From Clostridia bacterium (GTDB taxonomy: Bacteria; Bacillota_A; Clostridia; UBA1212; UBA1255): DNA of 47,533 nucleotides. The notes below the pieces were generated by a model. It saw nothing but the letters and a program-made list of their open reading frames with translations. It was not told the origin of the DNA and ran no database searches. Positions 1 to 7,430 of this stretch are shown here, one piece after another (position 1 is the first letter of the stretch; each line of letters opens with the position of its first letter). The position numbers and the translations under genes are program-made. The stretch covers positions 1 through 47,533 of the forward strand of contig JAFWZH010000063.1 in the NCBI GenBank assembly GCA_017522515.1, given 5' to 3'.

Positions 1-2
1 TT

Positions 3-110
3 GCCTCATACATTTCCTTTTACAACGAACAACGTCCCGCGTATTCTTTGAACTATTTGACACCTAAACAGTATCGTGAATATTTTTCAAATTCTATGGT
101 GATTAATTAA
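3..110 (+). CDS. IS3-family transposase (OrfB), C-terminal end only
   Basis: The first 35 codons read YISFYNEQRP..LNYLTPKQYR and stop at TAA 108-110. This is the typical end of the DDE integrase domain of IS3-family OrfB, where a Y-N-x-x-R-P block is followed by L-T-P-x-x-Y/F. The gene is cut by the window edge rather than by a visible mutation, so whether the element is intact cannot be judged. The IS right end follows directly at 117-141. The enzyme would cut and join the ends of its own element. Confidence 0.85.
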   Translation, partial: ASYISFYNEQRPAYSLNYLTPKQYREYFSNSMVIN

Positions 111-116
111 AAAATG

Positions 117-141
117 TGTCTACTTTTTGTTGACTAGTGCA
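117..141 (+). mobile_element. Probable right terminal inverted repeat of the IS3-family element
   Basis: Read inward on the minus strand, the sequence is TGCACTAGTCAACAAAAAGTAGACA. It has the form of IS3/IS150-group ends, which begin TG and contain an AAAAAGT-AGACA block. It lies 7 bp after the transposase stop codon, the expected place. The left end is outside the window, so neither the pairing partner nor a target-site duplication could be checked. Confidence 0.65.
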
Positions 142-153
142 AATCACCCAAAA

Positions 154-323
154 GGGACAAAAGTGCAATCACCGAGTTCGGAGTTTTGTCCCAAAACGCC
201 TGAAAGGGACAAAAGTGCAATCACCGAGTTCAGAGTTTTGTCCCAAATCGCCAAAAAGGGACAAAAGTGCAATCACCGAGTTCGGAGTTTTGTCCCAAAT
301 CGCCCGAAAGGGACAAAACAGTG
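154..323 (+). repeat. Three 52-bp tandem repeats with internal inverted repeats, plus a partial fourth copy
   Basis: Copies start at GGGACAAAA at 154, 206 and 258, with a truncated copy at 310. The period is exactly 52 bp. Each full copy carries GGGACAAAA and its reverse complement TTTTGTCCC about 20 bp apart, and between them CCGA-GT-TCGG, so each copy could fold into a nested hairpin. Copies differ at a few bases (for example TTCGGAG/TTCAGAG and GCCTGAAA/GCCAAAAA/GCCCGAAA). There are no unique spacers, so this is not CRISPR. It sits just outside the IS right end and about 85 bp before the next gene. Function unknown; it could be a transcription-stopping or nuclease-stalling array, or a minisatellite. 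Confidence 0.9.
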
Positions 324-407
324 TTTGGGATTTTTATAGAAACAATAAAATGAAATAATTTCTGCTTTACACCTTTGCCGATAATATGATAGTATAAGGC
401 AAAGGCA

Positions 408-1028
408 GTGGTGAAAATGAAAAAAATACTTAATAACACAAAATTGTGTATGTTGATTCCAATATTGATTTGTATGGCAGTGCTTTTGTTTACAATGTAC
501 TTTAGTTCGGCTTTTGTCATGTCTGACGATTTATTTGACTTTACTTTTAAACTTGACGGTGTAGTTTATCGACTTCCGTGTGATTTTAAAGATTTTACTG
601 AAAACGGTTGGTCGATTTCTTCAAAACATATTACAGAAAAGACAATGGTTCAGGGCGATACACAAGAGTCTTTCACGATGTCAAAAGGTGACAATATGAT
701 TTTTGTAGAAGCATACAATATGAGCGGAAATGCTAAAATGTTGAAAGATTGCAAAATTGGTGAAATTAAGGTGGATGATCATTGCCAAAATGGTTTTGTT
801 ATAGCAAAGGGAATAAAAATCAAAAGCAGCATGAAAGAGGTCGAAGATGCTTTTGGTGTTCCCGATAACCGAGAGGAATATTTATGTAGTTTCAGCGAAT
901 CAATTTGTTATAAAAATGAAAAAAACGGCAAATATAACGGTGTTTATTTTCTATTTAATTCTTTTGACAATAAAGAATGCACATTAATTACCTTGCGGAA
1001 TATCCTTAAAACAGACGATTGCAAATAG
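408..1028 (+). CDS. Hypothetical membrane-anchored protein
   Basis: About 206 aa, with a short basic N-terminus (KMKKILNNTK) and one hydrophobic segment at residues 14-36, followed by a polar extracytoplasmic region. That fits an uncleaved signal anchor. The region after the anchor contains FDFTFKLDGVVYRLPCDF and, later, IKIKSSMKEVEDAFGVP. The latter resembles a motif seen in small secreted Firmicute proteins of unknown function. I do not recognise the family with certainty. Start is uncertain: GTG 408, GTG 411 and ATG 417 are all in frame; AAGG at 396-399 suits 408. It stands alone between the repeat array and the next promoter. Confidence 0.7.
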   Translation: MVKMKKILNNTKLCMLIPILICMAVLLFTMYFSSAFVMSDDLFDFTFKLDGVVYRLPCDFKDFTENGWSISSKHITEKTMVQGDTQESFTMSKGDNMIFVEAYNMSGNAKMLKDCKIGEIKVDDHCQNGFVIAKGIKIKSSMKEVEDAFGVPDNREEYLCSFSESICYKNEKNGKYNGVYFLFNSFDNKECTLITLRNILKTDDCK

Positions 1029-1050
1029 CTATTTCCCGACATTGCAATTC

Positions 1051-1079
1051 TTGTTTAAATCCAATTATTATGCTATATT
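1051..1079 (+). promoter_or_regulatory. Sigma-A-type promoter for the HAD-GDPD-amidotransferase operon
   Basis: TTGTTT (1051-1056), a 17-nt spacer and TATATT (1074-1079). The first gene of the operon starts at 1151, leaving a 5' untranslated region of about 65 nt. Confidence 0.5.
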
Positions 1080-1150
1080 AATCACTGCAGATGGATAAAC
1101 TCATCTTATCAGTTAAAAATTGAATTTCTTTGTAACAAGGAGATCATAAA

Positions 1151-1936
1151 ATGGAAAAATTAAGAAATAAACAAGGCTTTATATGTGATATGGACGGTGT
1201 GCTGTATCATGGCAACAGACTTCTTCCCGGAGTTAAGGAATTTGTTGATTGGCTATATAAAGAAAATAAAAAATTCCTTTTTTTAACAAACGGTAGTGGT
1301 TATACGCCTAAGGAGCTCCAATTGAGATTAAAACGCATGGGGCTTGACGTAGACGAGAGCCATTTTTACACAAGTGCACTTGCTACAGCAAAATTTGTAA
1401 GCACACAAAAACCCGGTTGCAGTGCATACGTAATAGGCGAGCCCGGCCTTTACAACGCACTTCACGATGTAGGCGTTGCACTCAACAATATAGATCCTGA
1501 TTATGTAATCATAGGAGAAACCAGCAACTATAATTATGACAGCATTTGCAAAGCAGTTACACTAGTAAATAACGGTGCCAAATTGATAGGTACTAATACG
1601 GATTTGTACGCTCCCATGGAAAACGGAATGGTGCCTGCTTGCAGAGCACTTGTTGCACCCGTTGAAATGACAACAGGAAAATTAGCCTATTATGTAGGAA
1701 AACCCAATCCGCTTATGATGAGAACAGGTCTTCAAATATTGGGTGTTCACTCGCAAGACGCAGTTATGATAGGAGATAGAATGGATACCGATATTATTGC
1801 AGGTATAGAAACAGGCCTTGACACAGTATTGGTACTTTCAGGAGTAACAAATTATGACAATATTAATGATTATCCTTATTGCCCAAGAAATATCCTTAAA
1901 GGTGTAGGATATATTGTTCCGGGGTATTCTGACTAA
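1151..1936 (+). CDS. HAD-IIA (NagD-like) sugar phosphatase
   Basis: A 261-aa member of the haloacid dehalogenase superfamily, subclass IIA. Motif I is CDMDGVLYHG near residue 13, with the nucleophile Asp and the acid/base Asp two residues later. Motif II is FLTNGSG near residue 46. The motif III Lys is in VGKPNP near 180, and motif IV is GDRMDTD near 205. The cap lies between motifs II and III, as in NagD. Family members dephosphorylate nucleotides, sugar phosphates or p-nitrophenyl phosphate; the physiological substrate cannot be read from sequence. SD AAGGAG lies about 7 nt before ATG. It is the first gene of a three-gene operon with GDPD and a glutamine amidotransferase, suggesting salvage or housekeeping of phosphorylated metabolites. 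Confidence 0.88.
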   Translation: MEKLRNKQGFICDMDGVLYHGNRLLPGVKEFVDWLYKENKKFLFLTNGSGYTPKELQLRLKRMGLDVDESHFYTSALATAKFVSTQKPGCSAYVIGEPGLYNALHDVGVALNNIDPDYVIIGETSNYNYDSICKAVTLVNNGAKLIGTNTDLYAPMENGMVPACRALVAPVEMTTGKLAYYVGKPNPLMMRTGLQILGVHSQDAVMIGDRMDTDIIAGIETGLDTVLVLSGVTNYDNINDYPYCPRNILKGVGYIVPGYSD

Positions 1937-1962
1937 CAAAAATATTTTAGGAGTTGATTTTG

Positions 1963-2712
1963 ATGAAAATAAATGTATTGGGACATAGAGGTGCATCTGC
2001 TTACGCACCAGAAAATACGGCACCGGCTTTTAAACTTGCCATAGAATTAAAAGCTGACGGAGTAGAGAACGATATTAGAATGACCAAAGACGGGGTTTAT
2101 GTAGTAAGTCATAACAGTACAATTCAAGAGATGTCTGACGGTGAAGGTCAAGTAGAATTAATGACTTATAACGAACTTCTTCAGTTTGATTTTGGCTTTA
2201 AGGCAGGAGAAAAGTTCAAAGGAACAAAGATTCTGACAATAGATGAATTTCTGGATATTGTAAAAGATATGAATGTAATTAATATCGAGATGAAGCCTTT
2301 GGAGCCTTGCGTAAACAGACAGCTTGCGTATAAATGCATTTACGAATCAATAATTGCACACGGATGTATGGATCGCATTATAGTATCAAGTTTTGACCAT
2401 GTGGCATTATTAGAACTTAAAGAAGCATATCCGATGATAAAAACAGGTCTGCTTTACGCACGAAGCATAACGCTGCAGGAAACACTTGATATGGTAGCAA
2501 ATTTCAAGGCTGATGCAATTCATCCGCACCACACGGTACTCACTCCTGAGATTGCAGCCGCATGTAGAGAAAAAGGAATACTTATGAATCCTTGGACTGT
2601 AGATTGCGAACCTGATGTACTCAGATGTAAAGAAATGGGTGTAACAGGTATTATTTCGAATGTTCCTGACATAGTATTAAAAATTTTAAAGGAGAACGGA
2701 GCACATGAGTAA
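1963..2712 (+). CDS. Glycerophosphodiester phosphodiesterase (GDPD family)
   Basis: A 249-aa cytoplasmic GDPD with no signal peptide. It opens with NVLGHRGASAYAPENT, which holds the conserved H-R-G and E-N-T. It also has the catalytic His in VVSHNST and the metal ligand Glu in NIEMKP. The C-terminal half carries the TIM-barrel strands IIVSSFDH and NPWTVD. It would hydrolyse glycerophosphodiesters to glycerol-3-phosphate and an alcohol. Start was set at ATG 1963, because AGGAG (1949-1953) is 9 nt upstream; the in-frame TTG at 1954 lacks an SD. Its end overlaps the next gene by 8 nt, indicating translational coupling. Confidence 0.92.
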   Translation: MKINVLGHRGASAYAPENTAPAFKLAIELKADGVENDIRMTKDGVYVVSHNSTIQEMSDGEGQVELMTYNELLQFDFGFKAGEKFKGTKILTIDEFLDIVKDMNVINIEMKPLEPCVNRQLAYKCIYESIIAHGCMDRIIVSSFDHVALLELKEAYPMIKTGLLYARSITLQETLDMVANFKADAIHPHHTVLTPEIAAACREKGILMNPWTVDCEPDVLRCKEMGVTGIISNVPDIVLKILKENGAHE

Positions 2713-3448
2713 TATAAAAAGAAAGCCTGTAATAGGTATTTTACCCTCTGTAGAGCCTTCCAATAAAATGACAAAAGTAAATTACGGATATACCAATGGT
2801 ATTATTAAGCATGGTGGTATACCAATGATTTTCACCTTTGTTGAGGACGAGGCTGACATTCAGCAAATGGTAGATATGTGTGACGCCTTTCTGTTTGTGG
2901 GCGGTGTGGATGTAAATCCGAAGTTTTATGGAGAGGAAAAGCTAAATGATACGGTGGATTTTTCACCCGAACGTGATGCTTTGGAAATTCCCGTTATTAA
3001 AATGGCTATGGCACAAGATAAACCGATTATGGGTGTTTGCCGAGGTATACAGGTTCTCAATGTGGCATTAGGAGGCACTCTGTACCAGGATTTGCCTGTA
3101 CAGAATACAGCGCCTAATGCACATGTTCATAGCCAAAAAGTAGGATATCCCGAAGGCGGCCATAACATAGACATTGTGAAAGATACATTGTTTGATGAAC
3201 TTTTCGGTGTGGAAAAAACATGCGTTAATACATATCATCACCAATCTGTAAAAGATGTCGCTCCCGGCTTTGTTGTCGGAGCCTACGGAGAAGATGGTAT
3301 AGTAGAAGCTATTTATATGAAAGATCGTCCCCATGTTTTTGGCGTTCAGTGGCATCCGGAACTCATACGCGATCAACACGAATGCAGTGATAAAGTTTTT
3401 GAGTATTTTATGAAATGCGCATACAAAAAAATACAGGACTGTCAATAA
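2705..3448 (+). CDS. Class I glutamine amidotransferase, gamma-glutamyl-GABA hydrolase (PuuD/peptidase C26) family
   Basis: A 247-aa stand-alone amidotransferase domain. The nucleophile elbow GVCRGIQVLN puts Cys at residue 112, and FGVQWHPE supplies the His and Glu of the triad. FVGGVDVNP near residue 65 is the oxyanion/substrate strand typical of the PuuD/YvdE branch. The family hydrolyses gamma-glutamyl amides such as gamma-glutamyl-GABA. No other Puu-pathway gene is nearby, so the substrate is open. It starts 8 nt inside the GDPD gene with SD GGAG and ends just before a terminator hairpin at 3434-3465. Confidence 0.85.
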   Translation: MSNIKRKPVIGILPSVEPSNKMTKVNYGYTNGIIKHGGIPMIFTFVEDEADIQQMVDMCDAFLFVGGVDVNPKFYGEEKLNDTVDFSPERDALEIPVIKMAMAQDKPIMGVCRGIQVLNVALGGTLYQDLPVQNTAPNAHVHSQKVGYPEGGHNIDIVKDTLFDELFGVEKTCVNTYHHQSVKDVAPGFVVGAYGEDGIVEAIYMKDRPHVFGVQWHPELIRDQHECSDKVFEYFMKCAYKKIQDCQ

Positions 3449-3465
3449 ACAGCCCTGCTTTTAAA
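3434..3465 (+). terminator. Intrinsic terminator after the GDPD/amidotransferase operon
   Basis: CAGGACTGT (3434-3442) pairs with ACAGCCCTG (3449-3457) with one A-C mismatch and a 6-nt loop, followed by CTTTT. The left arm overlaps the end of the amidotransferase reading frame. Confidence 0.5.
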
Positions 3466-3476
3466 AAAGGCGGAAG

Positions 3477-3503
3477 CAGCCCATACTACAGCAGTATGGG
3501 CTG
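3477..3503 (-). terminator. Hairpin at the end of dpaB, probable terminator for dpaA-dpaB
   Basis: CAGCCCATACT and AGTATGGGCTG are perfect 11-bp arms around a 5-nt loop. On the minus strand the hairpin is followed by CTTCCGCC and then TTTTTT (3462-3467 complement). The dpaB stop codon (CTA at 3486-3488 on plus) lies inside the hairpin, so the last codons are also part of the stem. Confidence 0.5.
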
Positions 3504-4070
3504 TAGTTGTATTCCGTCAAGGGCGCAAGCGACAGTTTCGTTGACCAACGAAAAATCTGCAACCAGCGAAAAAGGTTTTTTTGCACTGTCATCTTGTCTG
3601 AAAGGCACAAAATAGTAATTTTTCATACCAAGCAAGGTGCCTATGTTCTTGGCATTTCCCGAAAGACCGTCATTTGTTGACACAGCAATGACTACAGGAC
3701 GATTGTTTCGTAAATGTGATTTGCACGCCATAAGCACAGGCGTGTCTGTAATAGCATTGGCCAGTTTTGAAATAGTGTTGCCGGTACAGGGGGCAACTAC
3801 CACTACATCCAAAAGTTTTTTAGGACCAATAGGTTCGGCTTCTTTTATGGTACAAATAGGCTCATGACCCGTTATGCGCACCAATGTGTCGTATAATTCC
3901 TCTCTCGTCATAAATCTTGTTGAAGTTTCAGAGGAGGAATATGACAGAATGGGATAAACAATTGCGCCGCGCTTCACAAGATTGTCAGCAACGGCAGCAA
4001 CATTTCTATGGGTGCAGAAAGAGCCGGTCACAGCCAGACCGACGCGCAGTCCATCAAAGCATTCAAACAT
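3486..4070 (-). CDS. dpaB: Dipicolinate synthase subunit B (SpoVFB/DpaB)
   Basis: A 194-aa flavoprotein-like (HFCD/Rossmann) protein. It matches SpoVFB throughout: GLAVTGSFCTH near the N-terminus, ATG-rich phosphate-binding stretch VVVVAPCTGNTISKLANAI at 91-109, then TPVLMACKSHLRN and VSTNDGLSGNAKNIG. With DpaA it makes dipicolinic acid from the dihydrodipicolinate of the lysine pathway. The product is loaded into the forespore as the calcium chelate. It follows dpaA by 24 nt on the minus strand. Length is normal. Presence of this pair marks the organism as an endospore former that does not need the EtfA-type route used by several clostridia. Confidence 0.95.
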   Translation of the reverse strand: MFECFDGLRVGLAVTGSFCTHRNVAAVADNLVKRGAIVYPILSYSSSETSTRFMTREELYDTLVRITGHEPICTIKEAEPIGPKKLLDVVVVAPCTGNTISKLANAITDTPVLMACKSHLRNNRPVVIAVSTNDGLSGNAKNIGTLLGMKNYYFVPFRQDDSAKKPFSLVADFSLVNETVACALDGIQLQPILL

Positions 4071-4094
4071 TTTACCAACTCCTTTGAATTAAAA

Positions 4095-4967
4095 TTATAT
4101 ATTCTTCTCATTAAGTATATTGTAAACAACCTTTTGTATAATAAGTGCCGCACCGACGGGGGCTACTTTTCCCGGTAGCGACAAAGCGTGAATTGCCCTG
4201 ATATGGTGTGCTGCCGCATAATCAAAATCAATTCCGCCCGGCATAGAGGCAAGGTCGATAATAAGAGAATCAGGCATTACCGCGTCAAGCAAATCGCTTC
4301 CGAAAATTTTATACGGAACGGTATTGTAGATTAATCTGATGTTTTCCAGCACCTTTGGCAATTCGTTGTAAGTGCAAAAATTTATGCCTTCTGCTTCACA
4401 AATTGCAAAATCTCGACTTTTTCTGGCGGCCACAGTCACCTCAGCACCCACATTCCGTAGCAAGCGAGCCAATGTTGAACCAACGCGCCCCATTCCGCAG
4501 ACTAAAGCTTTTGTGCCGCGAATGGTGTAGGGCAGTTCCTCCATGGCAATTTGCAAAGCTCCTTCTGCAGTAGGTACGGAATTCAGTACCGCCAGGTCAT
4601 CTCTTGTGAGCAAATCTTCCCATTCCGGCATTTGGCTTTTGAGCTGCGACGGAATATTACCTCCTATTAACAGCTTTGCGTTGTTTTTTTGTGATAAATA
4701 GGCCGCTTCGGCAATTTTTGAAATTTCTATCTTCTCGTGATGCAACGGAGCGTTCAGGTAAACGCCATTATTAATTGAAAATGGAATAGGCCCTACGATT
4801 ATGTCAGAAATTATAAATGCTTCGCTCAGTTCAGAACATCTTTGAGCAATATTTCCCGTGCTATCCAAAGCAAATGTGTGCACGTTATGTCCGTCTTTTG
4901 CCAAAAGGTCACTGAGCTTTACACTTCGCATATCTCCACCTAAAACAGTAATTCTGTATTGTTTCAT
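4095..4967 (-). CDS. dpaA: Dipicolinate synthase subunit A (SpoVFA/DpaA)
   Basis: A 290-aa NAD(P)-binding protein. The N-terminal dinucleotide motif is VLGGDMRSVKLS near residue 8. A second Rossmann motif is in the C-terminal half, ALVCGMGRVGSTLARLLR near 155-172. The conserved end is LASMPGGIDFDYA then HALSLPGKVAP. This is the catalytic oxidoreductase partner of DpaB, acting in the mother cell late in sporulation. SD AAGGAAGG lies 8 nt before the ATG. The gene is first in a two-gene minus-strand operon; a sigma-K-like element lies about 40 nt upstream. Confidence 0.95.
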   Translation of the reverse strand: MKQYRITVLGGDMRSVKLSDLLAKDGHNVHTFALDSTGNIAQRCSELSEAFIISDIIVGPIPFSINNGVYLNAPLHHEKIEISKIAEAAYLSQKNNAKLLIGGNIPSQLKSQMPEWEDLLTRDDLAVLNSVPTAEGALQIAMEELPYTIRGTKALVCGMGRVGSTLARLLRNVGAEVTVAARKSRDFAICEAEGINFCTYNELPKVLENIRLIYNTVPYKIFGSDLLDAVMPDSLIIDLASMPGGIDFDYAAAHHIRAIHALSLPGKVAPVGAALIIQKVVYNILNEKNI

Positions 4968-5009
4968 TTATTTTGCCTTCCTTAAAACCGTGTATTAACA
5001 ATACAATTA

Positions 5010-5037
5010 CATATTATGAAGGATACGGATTAACTGT
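5010..5037 (-). promoter_or_regulatory. Candidate sigma-K-type (mother-cell) promoter of dpaA-dpaB
   Basis: On the minus strand an AC (5037-5036) is followed after 17 nt by CATAATATG (5018-5010). The consensus known for sigma-K is AC, 16-17 nt, CATANNNTA; only the last A is missed. spoVF is a sigma-K gene in Bacillus subtilis. The match is short, so this is an inference. Confidence 0.4.
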
Positions 5038-5083
5038 TACCGAAGTAATAAGTGCGCTGAGAGAAAAATAATTAGTTAAGCGA

Positions 5084-5112
5084 TTGACAATTAATCGATT
5101 TAGTATTAAACT
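5084..5112 (+). promoter_or_regulatory. Promoter of marR-ABC operon with embedded palindrome (candidate MarR operator)
   Basis: TTGACA (5084-5089), 17-nt spacer, TAAACT (5107-5112). The perfect palindrome AATCGATT (5093-5100) lies in the spacer, and a related half site GCGATTG lies just upstream at 5080-5086. A repressor bound here would block RNA polymerase, the usual way MarR proteins repress their own exporter operon. Confidence 0.45.
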
Positions 5113-5148
5113 TTGTGAGAATTGGAAAAAAGAAAGGTGCAACAATAT

Positions 5149-5661
5149 ATGATTAAAAAGGACAATATATGTACAGACAAAATGCCTTCTTTTGCTAAAG
5201 AAAATAAAGGTGCTGCTTTTTATTGGAGAATACGCAATATTAAGCACAGCAGAATGCTTGCAATAATTGATATGTTATCAGAATATGATTTACATTATAC
5301 GCAACCTCCTGTGTTGGGCATAATCAGCAGAATGGACGGACCGACGCAAAAAGAACTTGCTGAGGCTATGAACACTTCTGCGGCTGCAATGTCGGCGACA
5401 CTGAAAAGATTGCAGAAAGCCGGTTTGGTTGAGAGATTATCTTTAGAAGAGGACTCCAGAAAGAATAAAATCCGACTCACCGAAAAAGGGAAGAAATTTC
5501 ACGAAGATACTTTTGGCAAAACCTTAGCTATAGATAAGACTATGCTTGAAGGTTTTTCTGACGAAGAAACGCAGCAACTTTTTGAATATCTCGACAGAAT
5601 TCAAGCAAATATAAATGGCGTAAAAAAAGCAGAAGATTGTAAGAAAGGTAATGAATTATGA
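5149..5661 (+). CDS. MarR-family transcriptional regulator
   Basis: About 170 aa. The winged-helix core is GPTQKELAEAMNTSAAAMSA (roughly residues 63-82), recognition helix TLKRLQKAGLVERL, and a wing with the family's D-S-R motif (LEEDSRKNKIRLTEKG). Long helices at both ends would form the dimer. Start was set at ATG 5149, since AAAGGTG sits about 9 nt upstream; an in-frame TTG at 5122 has no SD. Its stop overlaps the first ABC gene by 4 nt (ATGA), so regulator and exporter are co-transcribed. This is the standard arrangement for a drug- or metabolite-sensing repressor of a multidrug ABC exporter. The ligand is unknown. Confidence 0.9.
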   Translation: MIKKDNICTDKMPSFAKENKGAAFYWRIRNIKHSRMLAIIDMLSEYDLHYTQPPVLGIISRMDGPTQKELAEAMNTSAAAMSATLKRLQKAGLVERLSLEEDSRKNKIRLTEKGKKFHEDTFGKTLAIDKTMLEGFSDEETQQLFEYLDRIQANINGVKKAEDCKKGNEL

Positions 5662-7430
5662 TAAAAAGACTAATAGCTTATTTTAAAAACTATAAGCTGC
5701 CGGCAATACTTTGCCCGATATTGATGTTTTTTGAAGTTTTGGGTGATGTTGCAATGCCAATGCTTATGGCATTGATAGTAAACAGGGTTTCAGATGCAAA
5801 AGAATTTACAAATGCAGATATATATTATGTATTAAAAGTAGGCGGCTTTATGGTGCTGGTTGCTTTGGGAGCAATGTTTTGCGGTGCATTCAGTAGTTTT
5901 TTGGCATCAACAGCATCTATGGGAGCAGGTGCAGAGTTGAGAGAAGATTTATTCAAAAAGATACAAACTTTCTCCTTTTCTAATATAGATTATTTTAGTG
6001 TGCCTTCGCTTATCACGAGAATGACGACAGACGTAAATAACTTGCAGCAAACAGGCATGATGTGCTTAAGAATGCTTGTGCGCTCGCCCTTTATGTTCCT
6101 CTTTGCGCTTGTTATGTCACTTTCTATACATACGGAATTAGCGTGCATCTTTCTGATTGCCATTCCTATTTTGGCAGTTGCTATTATTTTAATAATGAAA
6201 ACTGTGCATCCCAGATTTATGGCTTTTCATGAGAGGATAGATGACCTTAATACTTCGGTACAAGAAAATTTGACAAACATACGAGTAGTTAAATCTTTCG
6301 TGCGAGAAAAGCATGAAAAAGAAAAATTTAAAAAAGCAAATGATACACTTACAAATACGGGCATAAATGCAGTTAAAATTGTCATTATGAATATGCCGAT
6401 AATGCAACTGATAATGTATGCTTGCATACTTGCTATTATATTCTTTGGAGGAAGAATCGTTGTAGATACAACTCTGGGAAGAATAGCCGAAGAGGTAGGT
6501 CTTAAAGCAGGTGATTTGCTTAGCTTTATAACGTATGTAAGTCAAATTTTAACATCTCTTATGATGCTTTCAATGCTTTTTTTGCAATTTACAAGGGCAA
6601 GAGCATCGGGACAACGTGTGCTTGAGGTGCTTGACACAGAAGTAGACATCAAGAATCCGATAAATCCGATTACTGACGTATCTGACGGTTCAATAGATTT
6701 TGAAAATGTATCATTCCGCTATAAGTCAGGCTGCGCAGAGGACGTATTAAGCAATATTAATCTGAGCATTAAGTCAGGTGAAACCATAGGAATTATAGGC
6801 TCTACCGGTTCCGCAAAAACAACACTTGTACAACTTATTCCCAGACTTTATGATGTAACAAAGGGTATTGTAAAGGTGGGAGGACGTGATGTAAAAGAAT
6901 ATGGATTGGAGCCGCTGCATGATTCTGTAGCGATGGTTTTACAAAAAAACACATTGTTCTCAGGAACCATTCGTGAAAACATGAAGTGGGGTAATCCGGG
7001 AGCTACAGATGAGGAAATAATTGAGGCTTGTAAGCAAGCTCAGGCATGGGACTTTATAAGTAAAAAACCGGAGGGCCTTGACAGCGAAGTAAGCCAAGGC
7101 GGAGCAAACTTTTCCGGAGGTCAAAAACAGCGTCTTTGTATTGCAAGAGCACTCTTGAAAAAGCCTAAAATAATTATACTTGATGACTCTACAAGTGCAG
7201 TTGATACAGCAACAGATGCTAAAATCAGAGAAGCTTTTGCAAAAGAACTCAAGGGAATTACAACTATAATAATTGCGCAACGCATTAATTCGATTGCACA
7301 CGCCGATAGAATAGTTGTTATGGATGACGGACAAATCAGTGCGGTAGGCACACATGAAGAGTTGATGCAAACAAGTGAAATTTATAAAGAAGTATATACA
7401 TCACAACAGGAAGGAGTGATTTCCCAATGA
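5658..7430 (+). CDS. Heterodimeric multidrug ABC exporter, subunit with degenerate ATP site
   Basis: 590 aa: six-helix exporter transmembrane domain (about 1-310), then a nucleotide-binding domain. Walker A is GSTGSAKTT near residue 381, with Ala where most ABC proteins have Gly. The signature FSGGQKQR (near 485) is canonical. Walker B reads IIILDDSTSAVD, with Asp in place of the catalytic Glu. The switch His is Gln (IIAQRINS). These changes mark the non-hydrolysing half of heterodimeric exporters such as TM287/288, BmrC/D and LmrC/D. The partner follows with a 4-nt overlap. Substrate is probably a hydrophobic drug or a peptide/lipid; nothing in the sequence decides this. Confidence 0.93.
   Translation: MIKRLIAYFKNYKLPAILCPILMFFEVLGDVAMPMLMALIVNRVSDAKEFTNADIYYVLKVGGFMVLVALGAMFCGAFSSFLASTASMGAGAELREDLFKKIQTFSFSNIDYFSVPSLITRMTTDVNNLQQTGMMCLRMLVRSPFMFLFALVMSLSIHTELACIFLIAIPILAVAIILIMKTVHPRFMAFHERIDDLNTSVQENLTNIRVVKSFVREKHEKEKFKKANDTLTNTGINAVKIVIMNMPIMQLIMYACILAIIFFGGRIVVDTTLGRIAEEVGLKAGDLLSFITYVSQILTSLMMLSMLFLQFTRARASGQRVLEVLDTEVDIKNPINPITDVSDGSIDFENVSFRYKSGCAEDVLSNINLSIKSGETIGIIGSTGSAKTTLVQLIPRLYDVTKGIVKVGGRDVKEYGLEPLHDSVAMVLQKNTLFSGTIRENMKWGNPGATDEEIIEACKQAQAWDFISKKPEGLDSEVSQGGANFSGGQKQRLCIARALLKKPKIIILDDSTSAVDTATDAKIREAFAKELKGITTIIIAQRINSIAHADRIVVMDDGQISAVGTHEELMQTSEIYKEVYTSQQEGVISQ

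Noticed and set aside
154..323. CRISPR array
   Set aside because: Copies are contiguous and nearly identical with no unique spacers, and no cas gene is present.
127..358. Two overlapping reading frames (70 and 73 aa) through the 52-bp repeats
   Set aside because: The unit lacks stops in all frames and its length is not a multiple of 3, so the frames are by-products of repetition. There is no SD and no sensible protein.
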